A stretch of 64,000 nucleotides of DNA from Gloeocapsa sp. PCC 7428. GTDB lineage: Bacteria; Cyanobacteriota; Cyanobacteriia; Cyanobacteriales; Chroococcidiopsidaceae. Location of the stretch: contig NC_019745.1 in assembly GCF_000317555.1 (NCBI RefSeq), positions 2,666,001 through 2,730,000 of the forward strand. Reading direction: 5' to 3'. Positions within the stretch are counted from its first letter, which is position 1. Every line of letters begins with the position of its first letter. The notes under the pieces were generated by a model. It ran no database searches, was not told the DNA's origin, and worked only from the letters and a program-made list of their open reading frames with translations. Of this stretch, positions 17,840 to 24,966 are shown piece by piece. Position numbers and translations under genes: made by a program.

Positions 17840-17873
17840 TAAAAAAGTGCTGGAAATAAGTGTTTCCAGCACT
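17840..17873 (-). terminator. Terminator for the helical protein gene at 17897
   Basis: On the minus strand, 11-bp perfect arms (AGTGCTGGAAA / TTTCCAGCACT) with a 6-nt loop are followed by a run of T. It lies 24 bp beyond the stop of the 17897-18319 gene. The rest of 17540-17840 shows no gene, only a small inverted repeat at 17636-17651 (ATGCAAA / TTTGCAT). Confidence 0.75.
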
Positions 17874-17896
17874 CTCGAAAGAGAAAATATTGTAAA

Positions 17897-18319
17897 TTAA
17901 CGCGGGCGAGGAGCCGTCAGCACCTCCCAAGCAGCTTTGGCAGCATCCGCTAAGCGATCGCCTAATTCAGCAACTTCTTTAACAACGGAGTTCCAATTCT
18001 TTTCTGCTTCCTTCTGAATCAAAGAAAAAGAGTATTCGATGCGATCGCGTTCAATCAGCTGATTTCCTTCAATCGTTTCCCGCGCTCGACGTACGGCGTT
18101 GAGATACGCCTCACGTGTCAGTGTTCCTGCGGATTGAGCTTCGGCTTGGGCGCGTTTTTTGAGCGCATCAATCAAAGCTTTAGTTTCGTTTTTGAGATCG
18201 TCACTCTCGCCAGCCATTTCAGCTTCGACGAGATCGTTGGTTTGGGGAGAGATTTGTGTCGTTTGCGGAATAATTTGAACTTCTACAGAAGTATCAGTGT
18301 TGTTAGGTTCAGTAGTCAT
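17897..18319 (-). CDS. Conserved helical hypothetical protein
   Basis: A 140-residue protein with a disordered N-terminus rich in Thr, Gln and Pro. A long charged alpha-helical region follows (LKNETKALIDALKKRAQAEA, ETIEGNQLIERDRIEYSFSL), then the C-terminus AAWEVLTAPRPR. I do not recognise a characterised family. ATG 18319 has AGGAG upstream and removes an overlap with htpX. It is 43 bp downstream of htpX on the same strand and may be co-transcribed. Confidence 0.7.
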   Translation of the reverse strand: MTTEPNNTDTSVEVQIIPQTTQISPQTNDLVEAEMAGESDDLKNETKALIDALKKRAQAEAQSAGTLTREAYLNAVRRARETIEGNQLIERDRIEYSFSLIQKEAEKNWNSVVKEVAELGDRLADAAKAAWEVLTAPRPR

Positions 18320-18362
18320 TGTTGTCGCTCCTAATTTTAAAGTTGACTGGAAAATTCTGGCA

Positions 18363-19247
18363 TTATCGCCCAAAGGAAAGTTCAGAAGGCGATTGCGGAA
18401 GTTCTTGTTCTAACTTCAATAGCTGTTGAATTCGTGTTTCGGTGGGTGGATGGCTAGAAAATAAATTGCCTAAGAATTGACCAGAGATAGAATTTACAAT
18501 CAACAATGGTTCAAACGCTGGGTTGGCATTCATAGGTAACTGACGCGCAGTACTTTCCAAGCGTTGCAAAGCACGCGCCAATGCTCTGGGATTGCGTGTA
18601 ATTCTAGCAGCCCCTGCATCTGCTTCAAACTCCCGCGTGCGCGAGATAGCTAGTTGAATAACCGTCGCAGCCATTGGGGCTAAAAAAATCGTCAAGAGTA
18701 AGCCGAGTGGATTTGCACCTCGATTACCATCGCGTGAAGAAGGAAACCATAAGCTGTAGCTCACGATTTGCGCTAACATCGAAATCGCGCCACCAATCGT
18801 AGCCGCGACAGCTTGAGTTAAAGTGTCACGATTGGCAATGTGGGTAAGTTCGTGCGCAATGACACCTTCAAGTTCATCTTTTGGCAATATCTGTAAAATA
18901 CCTTCTGTCACTGCAACTGCGGCGTGTTCTGGATCGCGCCCCGTCGCAAAAGCATTCGCAGCAGGGCTAGGAACAATATAAATTCCTGGCATGGGTAAGT
19001 TAGCGCGATCGCACAATCGTTGCACCATTTGATATAACTCTGGCGCTTGATTGAAGCTAACAGGTTGTGCGCGATATGCTGCTAAAGCAATCTTATCTGA
19101 TTGATACCATGACATTAAATTTGTTACCGCCGCTAGCGCGATTCCAATAACGACGCCTCCTAAGCCGCCGATTACCCAATAGCTAATCGCAATGAGTAAA
19201 CCACTCAGCAAGCCCAATAAAGCGACAGTTCTTAATTGATTTTTCAT
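18363..19247 (-). CDS. htpX: M48-family zinc metalloprotease, HtpX-like
   Basis: A 294-residue membrane protease. Two hydrophobic segments lie at residues 8-45, the zinc-binding motif HELTH at about 136, further hydrophobic segments at about 150-200, and the third zinc ligand region SRTREFEADAGAA after that. HtpX degrades damaged membrane proteins with its active site facing the cytoplasm (family knowledge). The substrate-binding YIVPSPAANAFATG is typical. Full length. Confidence 0.9.
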   Translation of the reverse strand: MKNQLRTVALLGLLSGLLIAISYWVIGGLGGVVIGIALAAVTNLMSWYQSDKIALAAYRAQPVSFNQAPELYQMVQRLCDRANLPMPGIYIVPSPAANAFATGRDPEHAAVAVTEGILQILPKDELEGVIAHELTHIANRDTLTQAVAATIGGAISMLAQIVSYSLWFPSSRDGNRGANPLGLLLTIFLAPMAATVIQLAISRTREFEADAGAARITRNPRALARALQRLESTARQLPMNANPAFEPLLIVNSISGQFLGNLFSSHPPTETRIQQLLKLEQELPQSPSELSFGR

Positions 19248-19667
19248 ATTCTGTTTGCTCTCCTGATAATGCTGTAACTGTATTGCAATCTGTATTTAGA
19301 TACAGCATTACTTAAGTCGCACTTTGATTGTATCGACCTAAACTCAGATTCCTTAGGAAGAAAACGCTAATCAGAAAGTACGGTTTTGCCTACTAATCGC
19401 GCACTTGTTAGCATTAGTTTTGATTTTTAGTATTTTTTGTAACAGATATTTATTGAATGCAGAGATTTTCTATTGCACGACAGTGCTTTAGATCGTCAAT
19501 TTTATTTGATTATAGGGCAGACAAAATTTTAAACTTGAATTGCAATTAACTGCTATCCTCGAATCAATCGAGAGCTTACACGAAGTAAGAGAACATCAAG
19601 CCGTATGTTGGCGTTAATTGCTTATACGCGCATTTCTTCTACACAAATATAGCTTAAATGGTTATTC

Positions 19668-19862
19668 ATGAATCAAACTGGATTTATTTTTAAAGTGCTT
19701 CTGTTGTCTGCTGTCATATCAATTTTGATTAAGTATGGTGGTGCTTATTTACCACTTTTACCAACGTCAATCAATGCATTGATGATTGTTTTACTGCCGA
19801 GTATCGCTATGGCGATCGCACTTTACCAAAGATATTATCAGCAGTTACATCACTCTGAATAA
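19668..19862 (+). CDS. Small two-helix membrane protein
   Basis: A 64-residue open frame with two hydrophobic segments (about residues 7-30 and 34-53) and a polar tail (YQRYYQQLHHSE). It resembles small conserved hypothetical proteins of cyanobacteria but I cannot name a family. HIP1 lies inside it. The upstream stretch 19248-19667 holds no visible gene or motif. Confidence 0.5.
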   Translation: MNQTGFIFKVLLLSAVISILIKYGGAYLPLLPTSINALMIVLLPSIAMAIALYQRYYQQLHHSE

Positions 19863-19944
19863 GCAACTGACACGCTTTTGCTTCCTATCTGCCTAAGCTT
19901 CTTGTTATTTTATTCTCTCGCTGAAACACGAGATTTTGCTTTTT

Positions 19945-21126
19945 ATGCGTACAATCGCTGAGATTAATCAAAAAATTGCCGACCAGCGTGTCAAAGTATT
20001 GACAGTTGAGGAATTAAAAGCAAGGGTAGCAGTCGTGGGTAGCACTCAAGCAGCCCAGGAAGTTGATGTGATTACGACTGGCACTTTTGAACCGATGGAG
20101 TCTTCCGGAGCAATTATTAACTTAGGACACACTGACCCACCGATTAAAATTCGTCGCTGTTGGCTCGATGGTGTTCCAGCTTATTCAGGTTTTGGCGCAG
20201 TTGATTTATATTTGGGTGCAACGCAAGCGGTGGAAGCTGTTGATGGCGAGGAAGCGCGAGAAAAAGGCGGGGGTCATGTTATTTCTGACTTAATCGCAGG
20301 ATTACCGATTCAGCTACGTGCTTTAGGACAAGTCACCGATTGTTATCCGCGTGCGAGCTTTGAAACGACAATTACCCGCGATACTATCAACCAGTTTTAT
20401 TTATTTAATCCCCGAAATTTATATCAAAATTTTATTGTTGGTGTCAATGGCGGCGATCGCCCCTTATACACATATCTAGGTCCACTACAACCGCGTTTAA
20501 GTAATGCAGTTTACTCTAACCCTGGTGCGCTTTCGCCATTATTCAACGACCCTAATTTACAAACAATTGGCATTGGTACGCGAATTTTCTTAGGTGGCGG
20601 AATTGGCTATGTTGCGTGGGAAGGAACACAGCACTTTCCTTTACAAAAACGGCTGCCGAACGATACCCCCATTGGTCCTGCGGCAACTTTAGCGTTAATT
20701 GGCGATGCCAAACAAATGGATGCTCGTTGGGTACGTGGTTGCTATTTTAAAAGCTATGGTCCTTCGCTTATGCTCGGTGTTGGAGTCCCCATCCCAGTTT
20801 TAAACGAAGAAGTCGTTGTCCACTGTGCAGTTCAAGACAACGACTTAGTTGCGCCTATTGTAGACTTTTCAATTCCGCGTCGCGTGCGTCCTACGTTTGG
20901 TTTAGTCAGCTACGCACAGCTTAAGTCTGGACGAATCATGATTGAAGGAAAGCCTGTGCGCGCGGCTCCCCTAGCAAGTCTGTTTTTGTCACGTCAAATT
21001 GCCATCACCCTAAAACAATGGATTGAAGCCGGAAAATTTACGCTTACTGAGCCAGTTGCACGCATTCCTAAAGAACGGTCTTTTCTTCCTCAAGACATTT
21101 GGGGCGCACAAGTTGCCTTAGAGTGA
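19945..21126 (+). CDS. DUF39 family protein (homocysteine biosynthesis type)
   Basis: A 393-residue protein of the DUF39/MA1821 class, which in methanogens makes homocysteine from aspartate semialdehyde. Recognisable parts are RTIAEINQKIADQRVKVLT, GAIINLGHTDPPIK, GGGHVISDLIAG, and IGIGTRIFLGGGIGYV. The methanogen system includes a ferredoxin/CBS partner, which is not adjacent here. ATG 19945 (MRTIAE) is preferred over TTG 19936. Function in cyanobacteria is transferred by similarity only. Confidence 0.8.
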   Translation: MRTIAEINQKIADQRVKVLTVEELKARVAVVGSTQAAQEVDVITTGTFEPMESSGAIINLGHTDPPIKIRRCWLDGVPAYSGFGAVDLYLGATQAVEAVDGEEAREKGGGHVISDLIAGLPIQLRALGQVTDCYPRASFETTITRDTINQFYLFNPRNLYQNFIVGVNGGDRPLYTYLGPLQPRLSNAVYSNPGALSPLFNDPNLQTIGIGTRIFLGGGIGYVAWEGTQHFPLQKRLPNDTPIGPAATLALIGDAKQMDARWVRGCYFKSYGPSLMLGVGVPIPVLNEEVVVHCAVQDNDLVAPIVDFSIPRRVRPTFGLVSYAQLKSGRIMIEGKPVRAAPLASLFLSRQIAITLKQWIEAGKFTLTEPVARIPKERSFLPQDIWGAQVALE

Positions 21127-21176
21127 GGGGAGAGTGAAAGAGAAGTTTATAACAGAACCTTACTGTGTCCCTCTGC

Positions 21177-22082
21177 TCAATTTGGTGGCTTTGGGCGTTT
21201 GATCGGTTTAGGAACCGATGATTTTGGAATTGGTCGCGCTGTTGGCTTAGAGTCTAAAGTTTTACGCACGGGACGTGGCGTTTCGGAATTGCGTTTTGGA
21301 AAGGGATAACCACCTTTACGTGGCGGACCACCACGCTTTAACTTGGGCTTCGCTGGCAGAATTGCGATCGCATTTGCCTCTGTTAGGACTAAATCTTTCT
21401 CCTGTCTCTTCGCGTGTAAGTCCCAAAACTGACCAACTGCTTTACTTTTTAGATCCCCGTTGAGTTTTAACTTGAAATACTTGGGCTTATCCGAATCTTT
21501 GCGTGGAGCCTGCTTGATTTTCACAATAAAGTGTTCGTCAGGAGCAGACTGATAAACAATCTCACCCCGCACAGAGAAATAGCCATCTTCAACGAACGGC
21601 GCAGTCGATGTCATTTCCTCTGGTGCAGCAGGAGATTCACCCTGATCTGTTGTATTTTGCTGTTTTGCTAACTTATCTGGCTCCCAAACACCAACAACTT
21701 GTAGGTGTAAAGTTCCTTCTTTTGGTTGCGTACGCGGATAAACTACCCACAAATGTTCTTGAGATAAATCGAGGTGGTTCCGCACTAAACTCATAATCCT
21801 TCCTAAAAGGACAGTTTCAATTTCTACGCCATCGCTTGTCAACAGAACACCTTTAGTGAATTGCTCGCTGCTGGGGACGTACTTGCCACGAACTAACCCA
21901 ATTGCACGATATTGCATTGGTTCGCTCGGAGGTGGGATCGGTTGCTGTCGATTGACAGATTCTAAAGTAGTTTCTGAGAGATTTGGTGATGATTCAGCTT
22001 CGGTACCTGCTTGCGAGCTTATTGTAACGCGCTCAAAAGCAGCATTAGACGATTCGGAAAACGGATTAACAGAGGAATTCAT
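21177..22082 (-). CDS. Conserved hypothetical protein with basic, proline-rich tail
   Basis: A 301-residue protein. A disordered N-terminus (about 1-70) leads to a globular middle (PMQYRAIGLVRGKYVPSSEQ, EHLWVVYPRTQ, FVEDGYFSVRGEIVYQS). The C-terminal 60 residues are rich in Pro, Lys and Arg. The basic tail suggests nucleic-acid or polyanion binding (inference). I do not recognise a characterised family. ATG 22082 has AAGGAG directly upstream, so the longer reading to 22112 is unlikely. Confidence 0.7.
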   Translation of the reverse strand: MNSSVNPFSESSNAAFERVTISSQAGTEAESSPNLSETTLESVNRQQPIPPPSEPMQYRAIGLVRGKYVPSSEQFTKGVLLTSDGVEIETVLLGRIMSLVRNHLDLSQEHLWVVYPRTQPKEGTLHLQVVGVWEPDKLAKQQNTTDQGESPAAPEEMTSTAPFVEDGYFSVRGEIVYQSAPDEHFIVKIKQAPRKDSDKPKYFKLKLNGDLKSKAVGQFWDLHAKRQEKDLVLTEANAIAILPAKPKLKRGGPPRKGGYPFPKRNSETPRPVRKTLDSKPTARPIPKSSVPKPIKRPKPPN

Positions 22083-22521
22083 AAAAACTCCTTGCGGCGG
22101 AGACACATCCAAATTGAGATTTTATTTGGCACCTGCACATTAGCTGTAAACTGATAGGAAGTACACGCTGGTAACTTCTTAGCAAAAACAGTCGCTTAAA
22201 TGCATAGTGCAAAGTCCAGTGTGCGAAGCATAGCACAGGTACATACCCTCTAGTCATCGAACACAGAACAACCATCACCCAACCGAACATTATTTGAAGG
22301 TTCTGTGCGTTGTTCCAAGCGTTCATGAGGTTCAAATCCTATTTCACAGCACGTTCCTACAAAAAATTGGTTGAAATCTGTTTTAAGTACCTACTTGAGA
22401 CATATTGGAGATATTTTAACTTGTAGGTCTAAAATGCTTTGGCAAAGTTAAAGCATTTTTCAGTAATGCCCTGATTTGTCAAAGATAATATTATTTTAGA
22501 TTTAGAGTTCAAGGCAGTTTT

Positions 22522-23325
22522 GTGTCTCAACCACGTAGACGCTGGTTTATTAGTGTAGTTCTGGTGCTGGCAATCATTGCCTTTGTTGGCTTTTCCATGC
22601 TTCCTTTGTTCAGTACCGCATTTCGTGCTAGTCAACCAGCAGGCGAAGCACCCGTAACGAATCAGGCGCAACAACAACTTACAGAAGCTGCACGCGGGTA
22701 CGAAGTTGTCCTTCAGCGAGAACCAGAAAATCAAACAGCGCTGCGGGGACTTGTCAAAGCGCGACTTGAATTGTTGGATCTTAAAGGTGCTGTTGCTCCC
22801 CTACAGAAATTAGCAGCATTGAATCCTACAGAAGCTGAATACAATTTACTCTTAGCAGACATTAAGCAACGGCTAGGCGATCGCGAAGGTGAAACGACGG
22901 CTTATCGCTCGATTCTCGCAACCAATCCAGGTAATCTTCAGGCGCTTGAAGGACTCGCTAATATTCAATTACGCGAACAACGCCCGACAGAAGCGATCGC
23001 ATTACTTCAGAATACACTTGATAACGCGCAACAAGCTGATAACATCGACGTTAACGCTGTTCGGCTGCTGTTAGCTCAAGTTTATGCAACACAGCAAAAT
23101 TACAACGAGGCGATCGCCATTTACGACGAACTCATTAGTAATAATAAACAAGACTTTCGTCCGGTATTAGCAAAAGCAATGGCGCTCAAACAACAAGGTA
23201 AAAATGAGGAAGCTAAATCCTTATTTGATAACGCTGCGTCTTTAGCTCCCGCACAATACAAAGAGCGCATCAATCAACTTGCGCAAGCCCCGCAAGTTGC
23301 ACCAACTCCTAGCCCCGCTAACTAA
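22522..23325 (+). CDS. Membrane-anchored TPR protein
   Basis: A 267-residue protein starting at GTG. One transmembrane helix (about 9-32) is followed by five or so tetratricopeptide repeats (for example AARGYEVVLQREPENQTALRG, YNEAIAIYDELISNNKQDFR) and a Pro-rich end. TPRs mediate protein-protein contacts, so this is probably a membrane-tethered assembly factor (inference). Its last 8 bp overlap the convergent mnx gene. The gap 22083-22521 shows no gene or clear motif. Confidence 0.75.
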   Translation: MSQPRRRWFISVVLVLAIIAFVGFSMLPLFSTAFRASQPAGEAPVTNQAQQQLTEAARGYEVVLQREPENQTALRGLVKARLELLDLKGAVAPLQKLAALNPTEAEYNLLLADIKQRLGDREGETTAYRSILATNPGNLQALEGLANIQLREQRPTEAIALLQNTLDNAQQADNIDVNAVRLLLAQVYATQQNYNEAIAIYDELISNNKQDFRPVLAKAMALKQQGKNEEAKSLFDNAASLAPAQYKERINQLAQAPQVAPTPSPAN

Positions 23326-23941
23326 GAGGTCCTTCCCACCACGCGACCAACCCAAAGAGTAAAAACAAGCACCCACCAAAGATTGTCAATGCTTGCTCGG
23401 ATATTCGTCCAGCAAGCATTCTGCCACCGATGACGGCGATCGCCGCACAAAGGGCATGACCTAAAATGGCACCTGTCGTTACCCCAAAGGGATTATTGCC
23501 TGCGGCTAAAGCGATCGTTGCAAATTGCGTGCGATCGCCCCATTCGGCAAGAAATGTCAAAACAAAGGCTTCGACGCAAATTGCCCAATTTGTTTGCTGA
23601 GGTAAGTGACCTTCGGCTTTGTCAACAATGTCTGCCGCTTCTTGGACAACTTCAGCATCACACGTATTCGCTGGCATTTGACTCGCATCGTACAGCAGTT
23701 TAAAACCAAAGCCAATAAACAAAACGATTTCAGCGTAATAAATGTAATTTGGTGGCAGTAAAGACGCAACTTGTCCGACAAGTACAGATAGCACCGTCAT
23801 TGCGGCTAAAGCCGCCACTACAGCAGCAAAAATCAGCCTGCGCGAGTGGCGCATCGCTAAAATTGCGGCGATAAAGAATGTTTTATCTCCTAGCTCAGAA
23901 ACGGCAATGAGTAAAAAGCCCGCGATGAATGCAGATAGCAC
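23318..23941 (-). CDS. mnx: Gdt1/TMEM165-family Mn2+ exporter
   Basis: A 207-residue membrane protein with the paired family motifs ELGDKT (about residue 16) and EWGDRT (about 136), in two inverted three-helix halves joined by a polar loop. The cyanobacterial member Mnx exports Mn2+ from the cytoplasm, protecting against Mn excess and supplying the water-oxidising cluster. It starts at GTG. The leader carries a yybP-ykoY-type manganese riboswitch (24030-24165) and a hairpin that can hide the ribosome-binding site, so expression should rise with Mn2+. Ca2+ or H+ antiport is also reported for the family. Confidence 0.93.
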   Translation of the reverse strand: MLSAFIAGFLLIAVSELGDKTFFIAAILAMRHSRRLIFAAVVAALAAMTVLSVLVGQVASLLPPNYIYYAEIVLFIGFGFKLLYDASQMPANTCDAEVVQEAADIVDKAEGHLPQQTNWAICVEAFVLTFLAEWGDRTQFATIALAAGNNPFGVTTGAILGHALCAAIAVIGGRMLAGRISEQALTIFGGCLFLLFGLVAWWEGPLS

Positions 23942-23944
23942 CTA

Positions 23945-23985
23945 ATCAAGCTCCTCAAACTAGACTTACTGCTAAAGAGCTTGAT
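23945..23985 (-). promoter_or_regulatory. Shine-Dalgarno-sequestering hairpin before mnx
   Basis: Perfect 9-bp arms, ATCAAGCTC and GAGCTTGAT, enclose a 23-nt loop in the mnx leader. On the minus strand the 3' arm covers part of the GAGGAG ribosome-binding site a few nt before the GTG start. It fits the expression platform of the upstream riboswitch acting on translation (inference). Confidence 0.7.
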
Positions 23986-24029
23986 GACCGCCAAAAGACC
24001 CCACCAAGCTCACATAAACTGCTGTGAAC

Positions 24030-24165
24030 TTAGTGAAGGTCTCACTTCCAAATTAGCGCGCTCGATGCTAGGTGCTAAATTGTCACTTGAACCAGGCTTA
24101 TACGCCAGTGTGTTGATTCAAGTGTACTGACAAAACCACGTGTCAGTAGCTACTCCCCTTCAAAC
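24030..24165 (-). ncRNA. yybP-ykoY-type manganese riboswitch
   Basis: On the minus strand the 5' part has the hallmark GGGGAGTAGC (24149-24158) and the 3' part GTGAGACCTTCAC (24033-24045). P1 forms between GAAGG and CCTTC. A perfect stem TACTGACA/TGTCAGTA follows the first motif, and a second stem ACTTGAA/TTCAAGT follows it. These match the yybP-ykoY class, which binds Mn2+ and turns on exporters. The regulated gene is mnx. Confidence 0.9.
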
Positions 24166-24213
24166 TAGGTTTATTCTACTATGTCTTGCGATAGATTTAA
24201 AGAAAATATTAAA

Positions 24214-24966
24214 ATGAGGTTTATAGGAATCGATTTCGGATGGCGATCGCAACCGAGTGGTTTATGTTGTCTAGAGTGGCAAGATAAAGCGCTACAACTT
24301 GTAGATTTAGACCGAAAAGAAGCGATCGCCGATATTTTTACCTGGATTGATACCAAAGTAGAACCCCACGCACCGGCGATCGTAGCCGTAGACGCCCCTA
24401 CCATCATCCCCAACGCGACAGGAACGCGTTTACCCGACAAACTCACGCACAAATACTTTGGTAAATACCACGCAGGATGCTACCCAGCCAACCAAAGTTT
24501 AGCCTTTGCCCAACGTACTATCAATTTCGGCTTAGAACTCGAAGCACGAGGATTCGTCCACGCCCCGCAAATCGAACCACAAAAACTCGGAAGATACCAA
24601 ATCGAAGTTTTTCCCCATCCGGCGATCGTTCACTTATTCAACCTCAACTGCATCCTCAAATACAAAAAAGGACGCCTCAGCGATCGCCGCCTAGAACTCA
24701 TCAAGCTTCACCAACACATTCTCACCACCCTCCCCACATTATTTCCTTCTTTGTGTTCTTTGTGCCTTTGTGGTTCGTTTCCCCAAGAAATCCCCAGCAC
24801 CACAGCAGCCCTCAAAGCCCTCGAAGACAAACTCGATAGCCTCATCTGTGCTTACGTAGCCGCTTATTGGTGGTACTGGGGAACCGAACGAAATCTAGTA
24901 CTCGGCGATCGCACAACAGGTTACATTGTTGTTCCCAAGAAACAAACTACTAATTTGCCCACATAA
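24214..24966 (+). CDS. DUF429 (RNase H-like fold) protein with an in-frame repeat insertion
   Basis: About 250 residues. The N-terminal FIGIDFGWRSQPSGLCCLEW and VAVDAP segments fit the DUF429 family, predicted to have an RNase H-like nuclease fold. Function is not established. A copy of a dispersed repeat (24745-24780) is translated in frame as PSLCSLCLCGSFP in the C-terminal third. The reading frame continues normally after it (STTAALKALEDKLD). ATG 24214 is preferred over ATG 24181. It is divergent from mnx and converges with glgP, overlapping it by 17 bp. Confidence 0.75.
   Translation: MRFIGIDFGWRSQPSGLCCLEWQDKALQLVDLDRKEAIADIFTWIDTKVEPHAPAIVAVDAPTIIPNATGTRLPDKLTHKYFGKYHAGCYPANQSLAFAQRTINFGLELEARGFVHAPQIEPQKLGRYQIEVFPHPAIVHLFNLNCILKYKKGRLSDRRLELIKLHQHILTTLPTLFPSLCSLCLCGSFPQEIPSTTAALKALEDKLDSLICAYVAAYWWYWGTERNLVLGDRTTGYIVVPKKQTTNLPT
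24745..24780 (+). repeat. Dispersed repeat, copy 3, inside a coding sequence
   Basis: The segment contains TTTGTGCCTTTGTGGTTCGT, matching 4040-4072 and the inverse of 1461-1500. It interrupts the DUF429 gene without breaking the frame. Confidence 0.7.

Noticed and set aside
22326-22350. tRNA-like T-loop (GGTTCAAATCC)
   Set aside because: The T-stem has mismatches and no acceptor, D-arm or anticodon stem can be drawn around it.
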